Of a DNA stretch of 64,000 nucleotides, positions 19,590 through 28,667 are shown piece by piece. The DNA comes from Polaromonas sp. (lineage in GTDB: Bacteria; Pseudomonadota; Gammaproteobacteria; Burkholderiales; Burkholderiaceae_C). The notes beneath the pieces are model-generated. The model did no database searches, was not told the DNA's origin, and saw nothing but the letters and a program-made list of their open reading frames with translations. The stretch is from the NCBI GenBank assembly GCA_013823635.1, contig PNML01000002.1, forward strand, positions 16,697-80,696. Reading direction: 5' to 3'. The position numbers were made by a program, and so were the translations under genes. Each line of letters starts with the position of its first letter. The first letter of the stretch is position 1.

Positions 19590-21713
19590 TCAGCGTTGGG
19601 CCAGGTATTCGGGCGCACACATCACAAACAGCAAAGCCCTGGCCACCAGCCATTGCTTGCCAATGTCGGATGCATTGGGTGGCAGGCGCTCCAGCTGCAG
19701 CGCCGCCACAATTCGTTGCACGGTGGCCGGGGACAACTGGTTGGCGCACAGCAACAGGTTTAGCCTGCCCACCAGCGCTGGCAGGTCGTACACCAGCGCC
19801 TTTTCCGCGGTGTAATCGGGCACGATGTCCCGCCCGTCGGTGGCGGTGGACAAATGGGGTTCAGGGCGGTCAGGCGACTGCACATAAAACCCCTCGGGGA
19901 TGAACGTGATCAGCGCATTCGCCCAACCTGCCACTGTGCTTTCATTCACGATCTGAAATTCCGGCGCCGTGGCCCCAGCCGCCGCCATGGCCGTGCCCGG
20001 TGGAACATAGCCGGGCCTGAAGTAGCCAAACACCGACGGCGGGTCCAGTGGGTACTGGGCAATGTCCTGCGTCGGGTTGTAGTCACTCAACCGCATCTTC
20101 CAGGTGTTGCGCAGTGACCTTGCCCGAAAAGTGCGCCCCCACTGAGCCACCCGCAACACCGGCGCGCGCAGCTTGCCAAACGTGGTGGACGCCAGGTTGG
20201 CTGCATTCAGTGCTTCGTCGTCCAGCAAGATGGCCTTCAGCACCGCCTTGAGGTCGCCCCGCACACCGGCACCGTTGTTGTTGAACACCTGGGCCACCCG
20301 CTGCACATACGCCGGGCTGGGGTCGCTGGTGACCATGCGCTGAATGAATTGCCGCGCCAGAAACGGCGCCGTGTTGGGGTGATTGGCCAGCGCATCCAGC
20401 GCCATGCGCAGGGCCTCGGGCCCGGGCGTGTTGGCCGCAATGGTGGTGCCCAAAAAACGCTTTTCCAGGGGCGAGTGCTGGTTCGCGTCAAACACCATGC
20501 GGCCACGCGCCGTCTCCAGGTTCACCACCCGCAGGTGCGGGGGCTTGGGGCTGTTGAAAGCCCCCAGCGCGTAGTTGTGGTTGTAACCCGTGAACACCCG
20601 TGCCAGGTTGCTCACATCGTCTGGTCCGTAGGTTTCAATCGGCTGCCCGTTGGCCCCTCGCTGGAGCGTGCCGTCCAAATTGAGCCTGTGCAACCCAATC
20701 GAAAACAACTGCATCACCTCGCGGGCATAGTTCTCGTCGGGCTGGCGGCCCGTGGCGGCGTCCTCCTTCGCGTTGCCCCGTGTGCTCAGGAACGCCCCCA
20801 TGGCGGGGTTCAGCGTCAAGGCCTCCAGCAAATCGCGGTAATTGCCAAAGGCGTGGCGGCACAGCAAGTCCCAGTACTCGGCCATGCCGAAACTGTCCCA
20901 GTTCATCACGTCCTTGATGCCACGCCACGACACCACAAACACCTCCGACAGTGCCCAGGCCCAACGCCTGCGCACCGCGTCGGGCGATTGCAGCAGCTGG
21001 TGCCACACCATGAAGTGGTACACCCCATTGGCGAAGAAGTATTCATTCGTGTCAATCGCCGAGTAGCCTTTGCCCACCAGCCAGTCCCAGCCGCTGGCAC
21101 TGTTGGGCAGGGCCAATTGCTCGTCCAGCCACTGCCCATACCCCTTTTGTTGCACGGCGGCCATTTCTGCCTCGCTGGCAGAAAACTGTGCGTGCAGCAA
21201 AAACCGGGCGGCCTCTGTGGCGTTGGCCGGTACCGCTCCCCCGCCAGCGGCCACCGCCTCGGCAAAGCTTTGCAGCGTGCCCACATTCACCACCCCCCCT
21301 TGAGTGAGTGGCCCCAGCACCAGCACGCTGTCGCCAGACACCGCCAGGTAATGGCCCGTGGACGGGTAGAACCGATACACCACCCCCTGGGCCGACCCGT
21401 TGCTGGGCGTGCCGCTGAAAATGGCCGCAAATTGGCGTTGCGCCCAGTCAAACAACTCGGTGGGGGTGGGTGTGCGCGCCGCTGCGCGGGCTCGTGGGCC
21501 GCCGCTGCCGTGGGGCAACGCACCCACGCGTGGCAACAGGTCTGGTTGGCGCGGGGCTGTGCTGGCGTTCAGCAGCGCCGGGGGAGGCTGGTCAGCTCCC
21601 CCACCACAGGCTGCAAGCAAGGCCGCTGCCGCCAGGGCCGCAGCCACGGCACGGTCAGGGGTGGCGTCCTGGGAAACGGGTGTTTCGTCAGCCGGGGCTG
21701 TGTGGGTTGTCAT
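19590..21713 (-). CDS. DUF1800 domain lipoprotein (ORF open to 21779)
   Basis: Lipobox-like AAALLAACGGG; EAARFLLHAQFSASEAEMAAV; ENYAREVMQLFSIGLHRLN; NHPNTAPFLARQFIQRMVTSDPSPAYV. Confidence 0.9.
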   Translation of the reverse strand: MTTHTAPADETPVSQDATPDRAVAAALAAAALLAACGGGADQPPPALLNASTAPRQPDLLPRVGALPHGSGGPRARAAARTPTPTELFDWAQRQFAAIFSGTPSNGSAQGVVYRFYPSTGHYLAVSGDSVLVLGPLTQGGVVNVGTLQSFAEAVAAGGGAVPANATEAARFLLHAQFSASEAEMAAVQQKGYGQWLDEQLALPNSASGWDWLVGKGYSAIDTNEYFFANGVYHFMVWHQLLQSPDAVRRRWAWALSEVFVVSWRGIKDVMNWDSFGMAEYWDLLCRHAFGNYRDLLEALTLNPAMGAFLSTRGNAKEDAATGRQPDENYAREVMQLFSIGLHRLNLDGTLQRGANGQPIETYGPDDVSNLARVFTGYNHNYALGAFNSPKPPHLRVVNLETARGRMVFDANQHSPLEKRFLGTTIAANTPGPEALRMALDALANHPNTAPFLARQFIQRMVTSDPSPAYVQRVAQVFNNNGAGVRGDLKAVLKAILLDDEALNAANLASTTFGKLRAPVLRVAQWGRTFRARSLRNTWKMRLSDYNPTQDIAQYPLDPPSVFGYFRPGYVPPGTAMAAAGATAPEFQIVNESTVAGWANALITFIPEGFYVQSPDRPEPHLSTATDGRDIVPDYTAEKALVYDLPALVGRLNLLLCANQLSPATVQRIVAALQLERLPPNASDIGKQWLVARALLFVMCAPEYLAQR
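21234..21461 (-). other. ~70-aa Y-[FR]-x-YP-x-TG-x-YLAV module (copy 1, within the DUF1800 protein)
   Basis: ELFDWAQRQFAAIFSGTPSNGSAQGVVYRFYPSTGHYLAVSGDSVLVLGPLTQGGVVNVGTLQSFAEAVAAGG. Confidence 0.65.
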
Positions 21714-21946
21714 GCGCGTGCCTCCCTGCGCTGTGCTGGCTGCCCACGCAGCCCATGCGCACAAGCTTGCATAAAACAATAGCTAAACGTGACGCCAACA
21801 AAGCGCTGGATGCCAAAAACGCTTGTATTTTTCGGTTGGCACACAACGCGCCATCAGTTTAACCCCAGCCAGCCTAATGGTCCATGACTTGTGTTCGCCA
21901 TGGGCCGCCCCTACACTCGCCAAACAACTTCCTCAAAGGTGACTTC

Positions 21947-23581
21947 ATGGACAAGCTGCGTCGTCGGTTGGTGGCTGGTGGAGCCGGTTTGGGCGCATCG
22001 CCCGGCCTCGTGGGTGCCTGGTTGTCCGCACCTGCGGCGCATGCCCAGTCGGCGCCGGGGCGCAGGTCTTCCGTGTTGGTGGTGGGTGCTGGCATTGCAG
22101 GGTTGACCGCCGCGCGCAGGCTCGCCCAGGCGGGGCACACCGTCACTGTGCTGGAGGCCCGCAACCGAATCGGTGGCCGCGTGTGGACCGACGTGAACGA
22201 GGGCGTCCCCATGGACGTCGGTGCGGGCTGGATACACGGCCCCGAGGGTGGCAACCCCATCACCGCCCTTGCCCAGCAAGCCGGCGCGGCCACCTACCTC
22301 ACGCGCGACGAGTCGGTGCAGGTGTTCGACGCAGCCGGGCAAGACGTGACCGCCAAACAGTTCAGCGACGGCAGCGCCAAAGTCAACGCCTTGCGCACCG
22401 CTGTGGCCACGGCCATGGCCGCTGCCGTGCCCGACAAATCGTTTGCCGCCGCGTTAACCGATGCTGACCCCACCGCCCTCACCGACCCGTTCTCGGTCTA
22501 CCTGCTCAACACCTCCCTTGAGTTCGACACCGGCGGCTGGCTGGAGGCACTGTCTGCCCGCAACTACTTCAACGGCGACAAATTTCCCGGCAAAGACGTC
22601 CTGTTTCCCGGTGGCTACAAAGCCATTCCGCAACTGCTGGCCAAGGGGCTGGACATCCGGCTCAACACCACCGTCACGGGCATTGCGCACAGCGACACCG
22701 GCGTCACCGTCACCGCCGGTGGTGTCAGCCACACCGCCGACTTTGCCGTGGTCACCCTGCCACTGGGTGTGCTCAAAGCCAACAGCGTCGCTTTCGACCC
22801 CCCCTTGCCCGCCGACAAGCAACAGGCCATGGGCCGCCTGGGGGTGGGCAAAATCAACAAGGTGTTCATGCTGTTTGACAGCGCCTTCTGGCCCACCGAC
22901 ACCCAGTACTTCGGCTGGCACTCGCCCGTTCGGGGCAAGTACTCCTACTTCCTGAGCTACCGCACCTTCAGCAACTTCAACTGCCTGGTGACATTTGGCT
23001 TTGGCGAGCAAGGCGCCGCCGTCGAGGCCATGACCGAAGCCCAGCTGATTGCCGACGTCACCCCCGCCTTGCGCACCGTGTTCGGCCCCAACGCCGTGGC
23101 GCCGCGCCGCGCCATCCGCACCGGCTGGAACAACGACCCCTTTGCCCTGGGCGCCTACTCGTTTGCCGGCATCAACAGCACCGCGCAAGACCACGTCACC
23201 CTGGCCGACACCGTGGGCACCCGCCTGCACTTTGCCGGCGAGCACACCCACGAGGTGTACCGGGCCACCGTGCATGGTGCCTACCTCAGCGGCGTTCGCG
23301 AGGCCGACCGCATCCTTGCCAAAGCCACCCCCTCGGCATCCTTGCCCGAGGCCGAGCGCGTGCTCAACTGGGTCGAGTCGCTGCTGCCCGATCTGTTGGT
23401 TCCGCGTGGCGTGGCCACCCAGCAGGCATCGGGCTACACGTTCCGGGTTTATCCCGGCACCGGATTTGCCATCGCCGTCAACGCCACGCGCCAATTTGTG
23501 TACCTGCCCCCAGGCGGCACGCTCACGTCCTTGGGCTCCATCGACCAGTATCTGGCCCAGGTCACGGCGGCCGGTTTTTAG
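21947..23581 (+). CDS. secreted flavin monoamine oxidase (FAD-dependent)
   Basis: RRRLVAGGAGLG signal; VLVVGAGIAGLTAARRLAQAGHTVTVLEARNRIGGRVWTD; LHFAGEHTHEVYRATVHGAYLSGVREADRI. Confidence 0.92.
   Translation: MDKLRRRLVAGGAGLGASPGLVGAWLSAPAAHAQSAPGRRSSVLVVGAGIAGLTAARRLAQAGHTVTVLEARNRIGGRVWTDVNEGVPMDVGAGWIHGPEGGNPITALAQQAGAATYLTRDESVQVFDAAGQDVTAKQFSDGSAKVNALRTAVATAMAAAVPDKSFAAALTDADPTALTDPFSVYLLNTSLEFDTGGWLEALSARNYFNGDKFPGKDVLFPGGYKAIPQLLAKGLDIRLNTTVTGIAHSDTGVTVTAGGVSHTADFAVVTLPLGVLKANSVAFDPPLPADKQQAMGRLGVGKINKVFMLFDSAFWPTDTQYFGWHSPVRGKYSYFLSYRTFSNFNCLVTFGFGEQGAAVEAMTEAQLIADVTPALRTVFGPNAVAPRRAIRTGWNNDPFALGAYSFAGINSTAQDHVTLADTVGTRLHFAGEHTHEVYRATVHGAYLSGVREADRILAKATPSASLPEAERVLNWVESLLPDLLVPRGVATQQASGYTFRVYPGTGFAIAVNATRQFVYLPPGGTLTSLGSIDQYLAQVTAAGF
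23365..23581 (+). other. ~70-aa YP-TG module (copy 2, amine oxidase C-terminus)
   Basis: NWVESLLPDLLVPRGVATQQASGYTFRVYPGTGFAIAVNATRQFVYLPPGGTLTSLGSIDQYLAQVTAAGF. Confidence 0.65.
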
Positions 23582-23596
23582 CGGAAGACCCACCCC

Positions 23597-24511
23597 ATGC
23601 AACTGCTTTCCCGGTGGTGCCGAACCGGCTTGGTGGCACTCACCCTGGCGGCCTTGGCCGCCTGCGGTGGAGGGGGCGGCAACGCGCCCGCGCCAACGGC
23701 CACCCCCACACGCTGGGTGGGCGAGGTGTTGGCCACCCCCGCCCAGCTGCACACCGGCGAGCTGCAAACCAATGCTGGCTACGCCGGAGACCTGGCCACC
23801 AGCGCCGCGCTGCAACAGGCCGGGCGTGCCGCCTTGCTCGACATGCTGTTTCTCATGCCCCCTGCTGCCACGCAGGTGGCCGGGCGCTACCAGTTGCCCG
23901 CCAATGCCGAATCGTTGCTCGTGGCGTATGTGCAGGCCAATGCCAGCCTGCTCCAGCCCGGCGTGCGCGTGCTGATTCACGACGAAATGTTCTGGAACCC
24001 CCAGCACCCCAGCGACGACCCCGCCGTCTTGGCACCCCAGCTCCAGGCCTTGAGTGCCGCCGTGGCCCTGATGCGCCGGCATGCGCCGCAGGTGAAGGTG
24101 GGCATCACCCTCACCCCGTGGGGCAGCATGGGCCAACCCAACACCCTGGCCGCCATGCGGCAAGCCGTTGCCATGGTGGACTGGGTGGGCACCGACCCCT
24201 ACTGGTTTGGCGACCCCGCCAGCGTGGCCGACCTCAACCGTTGGACCCGCGAGTTCCCCGCCTGGGTCAAGCAAGCCAACCCGGGGGTGGAAACCTGGCT
24301 GATTGCCCAGGCCTTCAAAGACCCCAACTGGGACACCCCCACCTTCAATGCCCTCATGACCGAGCAACTGCGCCTGGCCCTGCAGTACGACCACCTCATT
24401 TTCTTTGGCTGGCAGTTCGTGTCCGAACTGCCCATGGCCTTTGCGGGCCAGCATTTTGGCCGCGACACCAAACAGGTGTACGCCAACTACCTCAAGCCTG
24501 GGGTGCTCTGA
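23597..24511 (+). CDS. lipoprotein, glycosidase-like hypothetical
   Basis: Lipobox LAALAACGGGG; VLIHDEMFWNP, VDWVGTDPYWFGDPASVADLNRWTREF, ETWLIAQAFKD. Confidence 0.6.
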   Translation: MQLLSRWCRTGLVALTLAALAACGGGGGNAPAPTATPTRWVGEVLATPAQLHTGELQTNAGYAGDLATSAALQQAGRAALLDMLFLMPPAATQVAGRYQLPANAESLLVAYVQANASLLQPGVRVLIHDEMFWNPQHPSDDPAVLAPQLQALSAAVALMRRHAPQVKVGITLTPWGSMGQPNTLAAMRQAVAMVDWVGTDPYWFGDPASVADLNRWTREFPAWVKQANPGVETWLIAQAFKDPNWDTPTFNALMTEQLRLALQYDHLIFFGWQFVSELPMAFAGQHFGRDTKQVYANYLKPGVL

Positions 24512-24520
24512 GCCGCTGCG

Positions 24521-24787
24521 TCAGTCCAGCATCAGCACCCAGCCAGAGAGATCGGAGCAGTCGGTCACCCCCACCACATGCACCACGTCGGGTTCGCCGT
24601 CAGGTGTGGGCCGGTGGCTTTGCATCAGGCAGGCGTCGGGGGCCAGCCACACCCCGTTGAGTCCCGGCAGCGTGGGCACACCCGTTTGGAACAACTGGGC
24701 CAGTTGCGCCAGCGAGTCTTCACCCAGCCCGTCAGACAGGTGCTGCGCGGGGTCGTTGCCCAGGTGGTCGGGCATGGCGGTGTCCAT
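24521..24787 (-). CDS. small hypothetical protein (88 aa)
   Basis: Open frame immediately after the DUF6447 copy on the same strand. Confidence 0.45.
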   Translation of the reverse strand: MDTAMPDHLGNDPAQHLSDGLGEDSLAQLAQLFQTGVPTLPGLNGVWLAPDACLMQSHRPTPDGEPDVVHVVGVTDCSDLSGWVLMLD

Positions 24788-24803
24788 GGGGCAGCGGGGG
24801 CGG

Positions 24804-25034
24804 TCAGCCCAGCTTCAGGGTGTCGCCCTGGGCCAGGGTTTGGTCAAGCGGCGTGGGCAGCAGAGATTTCAGCGCATTGGCGTAGGCGTTGCGGGCGGTT
24901 TGCGTGATCACCGTGTCGCGCTGCAGTTCGCGCAGCTTGTTCTCGCAGGCCACCAGCATGTCCAGTTGCTGCTTGGCTTCGGTGGTGAGGGAGTCAACGT
25001 CAAACTCGCGGTTGTCGATGGTGATGGTGGGCAT
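24804..25034 (-). CDS. DUF6447-family small protein, copy A
   Basis: MPTITIDNREFDVDSLTTEAKQQLDMLVACENKLRELQRDTVITQTARNAYANALKSLLP; close paralogue at 29685-29915. Confidence 0.8.
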   Translation of the reverse strand: MPTITIDNREFDVDSLTTEAKQQLDMLVACENKLRELQRDTVITQTARNAYANALKSLLPTPLDQTLAQGDTLKLG

Positions 25035-25184
25035 GTTCGGTGTTGTCCAAGTGGGTGGGGCCTGTGCGGGTGTGCCAGGCGCCTCAGCGGTGCGGGTTGG
25101 GTGGGCGCTGGCGGGCAAAAGGGTGTGACCACGCGCTGCAGGGGGTGGATTATCTCAGCCCAGTGCCAGGCCATGGCCATTGAC

Positions 25185-25200
25185 CCTTGCCATCGGTGCC
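25185..25200 (+). repeat. left 16-bp direct repeat CCTTGCCATCGGTGCC flanking the toxin-antitoxin island
   Basis: Identical 16-mer at 28017-28032. Confidence 0.75.
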
Positions 25201-25259
25201 ATTGAACTGTGTTCTCCACGTAACCAACACGGCTCGTATCATTATCGGTACACTGGCAC

Positions 25260-25601
25260 ATGGATCCAGTTTTGCACGTCAGCTTCTTTGCCAACGCAAT
25301 GGGCACTGAGCCGGTGCGAGACTGGCTGCGTGGTTTATCGGCGGCAGACAAAAAAGCCATTGGTGAAGATGTCAAGACAGTCCAGTTTGGTTGGCCTCTG
25401 GGTATGCCATTGGTGCGAAGTCTGGGGGACGGACTTTGGGAGGTCCGCATCACCCTGGACAACCGGATTGCACGTGTCATATTTGCGCTGGAAGGATCCA
25501 CGATGGTGCTGCTGCATGGATTCATCAAGAAGCAGCAGGCCACGCCAAAAACCGATCTGGAAGCGGCCAAAGAGCGCTTGAAGCAGCTGAAACGGAGATA
25601 A
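25260..25601 (+). CDS. higB: HigB/Gp49-like (DUF891) RelE-superfamily toxin
   Basis: PVRDWLRGLSAADKKAIGEDVKTVQFGWPLGMPLVRSLGDGLWEVRITLDNRIARVIFALEGSTMVLLHGFIKK. Confidence 0.9.
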   Translation: MDPVLHVSFFANAMGTEPVRDWLRGLSAADKKAIGEDVKTVQFGWPLGMPLVRSLGDGLWEVRITLDNRIARVIFALEGSTMVLLHGFIKKQQATPKTDLEAAKERLKQLKRR

Positions 25602-25603
25602 GC

Positions 25604-25900
25604 ATGACCAACGTACACATCGGATCAAGCTTTGATGATTTTTTGGCAGAAGAGGCCATTCTTGACGAGGCAACTGCTGTTGCACTCAAGCGGGTGATTG
25701 CATGGCAGATTGCGCAGGAGATGAAGGTTCAGCAGTTGACCAAAACGGCTTTGGCAAAGCGGATGCACACCAGCAGAGCTTCCTTGAACAGATTGCTGGA
25801 TGGCGATGACGCCAGTCTGACCTTGACCACTTTGGCGAGTGCGGCGGCTGCGCTGGGTAAGAAGGTGCAGTTGAATTTGGCCCCAGTCCAATCCCCATAA
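25604..25900 (+). CDS. higA: HigA-like XRE antitoxin
   Basis: VQQLTKTALAKRMHTSRASLNRLLDGDDASLTLTTLASAAAALGKKVQL HTH; toxin-first order. Confidence 0.9.
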   Translation: MTNVHIGSSFDDFLAEEAILDEATAVALKRVIAWQIAQEMKVQQLTKTALAKRMHTSRASLNRLLDGDDASLTLTTLASAAAALGKKVQLNLAPVQSP

Positions 25901-25947
25901 TCAACCACCCCCACCACCTGCACCACCAGAGGGGCACCCTAGGCAGG

Positions 25948-26103
25948 CTGCTGCGGGGCGGATTCCCCACACAGGCGAACACGGTCCTCACTGTCCACAA
26001 ACTCGGTGGTCAGGCGCTGCAACTCAAGCGGTATCGTCATCTGGCCTTCATCTCCATGGCTGCCACTCAGGCCACCTGAAGGGCTTTCAAGATGGGCAGG
26101 CGC
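25948..26103 (+). repeat. 156-bp imperfect direct repeat, copy 1 (5' end of the Y gene plus tail of an upstream gene)
   Basis: ~96% identical by eye (6 mismatches) to 28509-28664; minus strand encodes MTIPLELQRLTTEFVDSEDR..RLCGESAPQQ, then diverges. Confidence 0.85.
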
Positions 26104-26216
26104 TTGTCTGCAAAGGTTTGGGCCTGGCTCACCAACTCGGCCAGGTTGTCTTCAGCACTTTCACCCGAATAATCATTGCGTTGAGGCCACGGAGTAGGCA
26201 TCTCCAGAAGTGCATA

Positions 26217-26249
26217 ATATGACCCATTGATCAAAATAAAGGGTCGTAT
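26217..26249. promoter_or_regulatory. inverted repeat ATATGACCC-N15-GGGTCGTAT, likely HipB operator adjoining the hipB start
   Basis: One arm mismatch; right arm abuts the ATG at 26250. Confidence 0.55.
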
Positions 26250-26582
26250 ATGGCTCAAAATACAGATGTCCAGGTTCCGCGCGAAGTGGTGAAGCATCTT
26301 GAGGAGCTTGGGCAACGCGTGCGTACCGCACGTGTACGGCGCCGAATGGGCACGGAAGAACTGGCGCAGGCGTGCGACATCAGTAGACGTACCTTGTACC
26401 GTGTCGAGAGTGGCGAACCAGGTATCGCTCTGGGCACCTTCATGAGTGTGCTGTGGAAACTCGGACTCCTGGACACGGTCAGGGGCGTCGCAGATCCCGA
26501 CACCGATGAGCATGGAAAGATTCTGGAAGCCGCAACCCGACCGAAGCGCGTGCGTGCATCGGCACCAGACAACGACTTCTAA
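26250..26582 (+). CDS. hipB: HipB-like XRE antitoxin
   Basis: LEELGQRVRTARVRRRMGTEELAQACDISRRTLYRVESGEPGIALGTFMSVLWKLGL. Confidence 0.9.
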   Translation: MAQNTDVQVPREVVKHLEELGQRVRTARVRRRMGTEELAQACDISRRTLYRVESGEPGIALGTFMSVLWKLGLLDTVRGVADPDTDEHGKILEAATRPKRVRASAPDNDF

Positions 26583-26594
26583 GGCAACGCAGTC

Positions 26595-27869
26595 ATGGCC
26601 GACAAAGAAAACCTCTGCTACGCCTACATCCAACTTCCGGGCACTTTTGATTGGGTGCCCTGCGCATCGTTAAAGATACGGCAGATGGGTGCTGGTGCAT
26701 TTCAGGGCACCTTTACCTATGGCAAGCGCTACCTGGAGCGGGCCAACGTTGTAGAGCTTGACCCGTTTCATTTGAAGCTCACGGACAAGCCGATGATGTT
26801 CACCAAGCTGAAAGGTATTCCTGGTGCCTTGAGAGATGCCAGCCCGGATGCCTGGGGGCGGCGGGTCATCCAAGCCCGTCTGGAGCGAGAAGAGGCCGAC
26901 ATTTCCGAGATGGAATACTTGCTCAATGGGCCAGACGATGGCGCAGGCAATTTGCGCTTCGGTTTGTCGGTGCAGCCCCCAGGGTCCGCCAAACCGTTCA
27001 ACCGGACACACCAACTTGAAGCACTGACAGCAGCGGCTGAACAGTTGGAGGAGACTGGCAAGCTCCCCCACGAGTTGCTGGAAAACCTGGACCCTGGTAC
27101 CAGCATGGGCGGTGCCCGACCAAAGGTCACCGTCGAGGATGACCACCGCATCTACTTGGCAAAGCTTCCTGAGAAGCAGGACAAGCACAACATGCAAAGA
27201 ATCGAGTACGCCACACTCGAGTTGGCGCGTGCGGCTGGGTTGAATGTTTGCGGCACGCGGATGGCGTCTGTCGGCACAGCGGAAGCACTGATGCTGCTGC
27301 GTTTTGACCGAGAGTGGAATCCGGATGCCAATGCCTATGCACGACATGGCCTGGTGTCCGGACTTACCGTTTTGGATGCAGAAGATGGCTACACGGGTCG
27401 AGACCGTTGGTCGTATCTGCTGCTGGCCGACGAACTTCGCCGTTGGTCCACCAAACCCGCTGCAGACAGGTTGGAACTGTTTCGCCGGATGGTTTTCAAC
27501 GCGATGGTTACCAACAACGACGACCACCCACGCAATCACGCCATGCTCCGGACGACAGGTGGATGGAGACTGTCACCAGCATACGACATCGTGCCGGTCC
27601 CGCTGGTGTCCTTGGAGCGCAGAGACTTGGCCCTGGAAGCCGGGCGTTTTGGCCGTGTCGCCAGTGTCTACAACTTGTTATCAAATTGCGGCAGTTTCGG
27701 CCTCAGTCTTGAGGAGGCTCAACGTGTCATTGACAACATGTTGGAGGTGGTCAAAGGCTGGCGCGAGTTGTTCGCTCGGCACAAAGTGGAACAACGCTCC
27801 ATTGAACACATCTCGGGGGCCATCTTGCCGGCATGCTTCTTCCGCGTGGCGCCGACTGCATCACCCTGA
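26595..27869 (+). CDS. hipA: HipA-family toxin kinase
   Basis: GTSMGGARPKVTVEDDHRIYLAKLP; VFNAMVTNNDDHPRNHAML...WRLSPAYDIVPV. Confidence 0.93.
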   Translation: MADKENLCYAYIQLPGTFDWVPCASLKIRQMGAGAFQGTFTYGKRYLERANVVELDPFHLKLTDKPMMFTKLKGIPGALRDASPDAWGRRVIQARLEREEADISEMEYLLNGPDDGAGNLRFGLSVQPPGSAKPFNRTHQLEALTAAAEQLEETGKLPHELLENLDPGTSMGGARPKVTVEDDHRIYLAKLPEKQDKHNMQRIEYATLELARAAGLNVCGTRMASVGTAEALMLLRFDREWNPDANAYARHGLVSGLTVLDAEDGYTGRDRWSYLLLADELRRWSTKPAADRLELFRRMVFNAMVTNNDDHPRNHAMLRTTGGWRLSPAYDIVPVPLVSLERRDLALEAGRFGRVASVYNLLSNCGSFGLSLEEAQRVIDNMLEVVKGWRELFARHKVEQRSIEHISGAILPACFFRVAPTASP

Positions 27870-27889
27870 AGAAGAGAAGCGAGCAGGGC

Positions 27890-28016
27890 CAAACTTGAGA
27901 AACAGGGCCTGACCACCCAATCAAAAAAACCTGCCACGCTCACACCGGAGCAGGCCAAGCGACGGGCCGAGCACGTGGCCACTGCAAAACGGGTGGATGC
28001 GTACCGAAGCCTGTGG
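27890..28016 (+). pseudogene. coding fragment truncated at the right direct repeat
   Basis: AKLEKQGLTTQSKKPATLTPEQAKRRAEHVATAKRVDAYRSLW in one open frame, no start, ends where the 16-bp repeat begins. Confidence 0.35.
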
Positions 28017-28032
28017 CCTTGCCATCGGTGCC
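28017..28032 (+). repeat. right 16-bp direct repeat CCTTGCCATCGGTGCC
   Basis: Identical to 25185-25200. Confidence 0.75.
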
Positions 28033-28055
28033 CTGTGGTGGTTGCCTGGGTACGG

Positions 28056-28601
28056 TCAGTGCCACACCGCAGGGGCTGGTTCAGCCGGGTGGTTGGCCTG
28101 CATCCACTCTGGCCACACCATGCCCGCCGTTGTGGTGGGGGTGGACACCCAGCCCGCCAGGCAGCATTGCCCGTGCACAATGGCCAGCCACTGGCGCAAG
28201 GCCTGGGTGGGCAGCGTCAGGTTGGCCACCTGCTCGGGCAACGGCCCCTTGAACGTCAGGCGCAGCGCCTGCGCCAGCATCGCCACATCCACCGACTGCA
28301 CCAGCCAGGCCTGCTCAGCGGCTGCCGCTTGCACCGGCGCCTGTGGCGCCAAAGACGCCACGGCCGCCTGCTGGGCAAAGCCCTGCACCACCTCGGCACG
28401 CACATCGGCCCCCACGCCACCGGCCACGGCCGACTGCTGCTCCAGCCAGTGCCACAGGTGCGGCAGCAAGCGCTGCAACAGGCGCTGCGTCAGCCACAGC
28501 ACCTGCGTCTGCTGCGGGGCGGATTCCCCACACAGGCGAAGGCGGTCCTCGCTGTCCACAAACTCGGTGGTCAGGCGCTGCAACTCAAGCGGTATCGTCA
28601 T
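28056..28601 (-). CDS. hypothetical protein (181 aa, called Y here)
   Basis: MTIPLELQRLTTEFVDSEDRLRLCGESAPQQTQVLWLTQRLLQRLLPHLWHWLEQQ; 5' end duplicated at 25948. Confidence 0.6.
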   Translation of the reverse strand: MTIPLELQRLTTEFVDSEDRLRLCGESAPQQTQVLWLTQRLLQRLLPHLWHWLEQQSAVAGGVGADVRAEVVQGFAQQAAVASLAPQAPVQAAAAEQAWLVQSVDVAMLAQALRLTFKGPLPEQVANLTLPTQALRQWLAIVHGQCCLAGWVSTPTTTAGMVWPEWMQANHPAEPAPAVWH

Positions 28602-28664
28602 CTGGCCTTCATCTCCACAGCTGCCACTCAGGCCACCTGAAGGGCTTTCAACATGGGCAGGCGC
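28509..28664 (+). repeat. 156-bp imperfect direct repeat, copy 2
   Basis: See 25948-26103. Confidence 0.85.
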
Positions 28665-28667
28665 AGA

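Noticed and set aside
21775-21850. AT-richer segment with AATAGCT and AAGCGCTGG, possible interspersed repeat like the one in wzt
   Set aside because: Similarity is too weak and partial to claim without a genome-wide search
22454-24454. 666-aa minus-strand ORF
   Set aside because: Antisense to the amine oxidase and lipoprotein genes; low-complexity Gly/His/Val composition typical of GC-rich shadow frames
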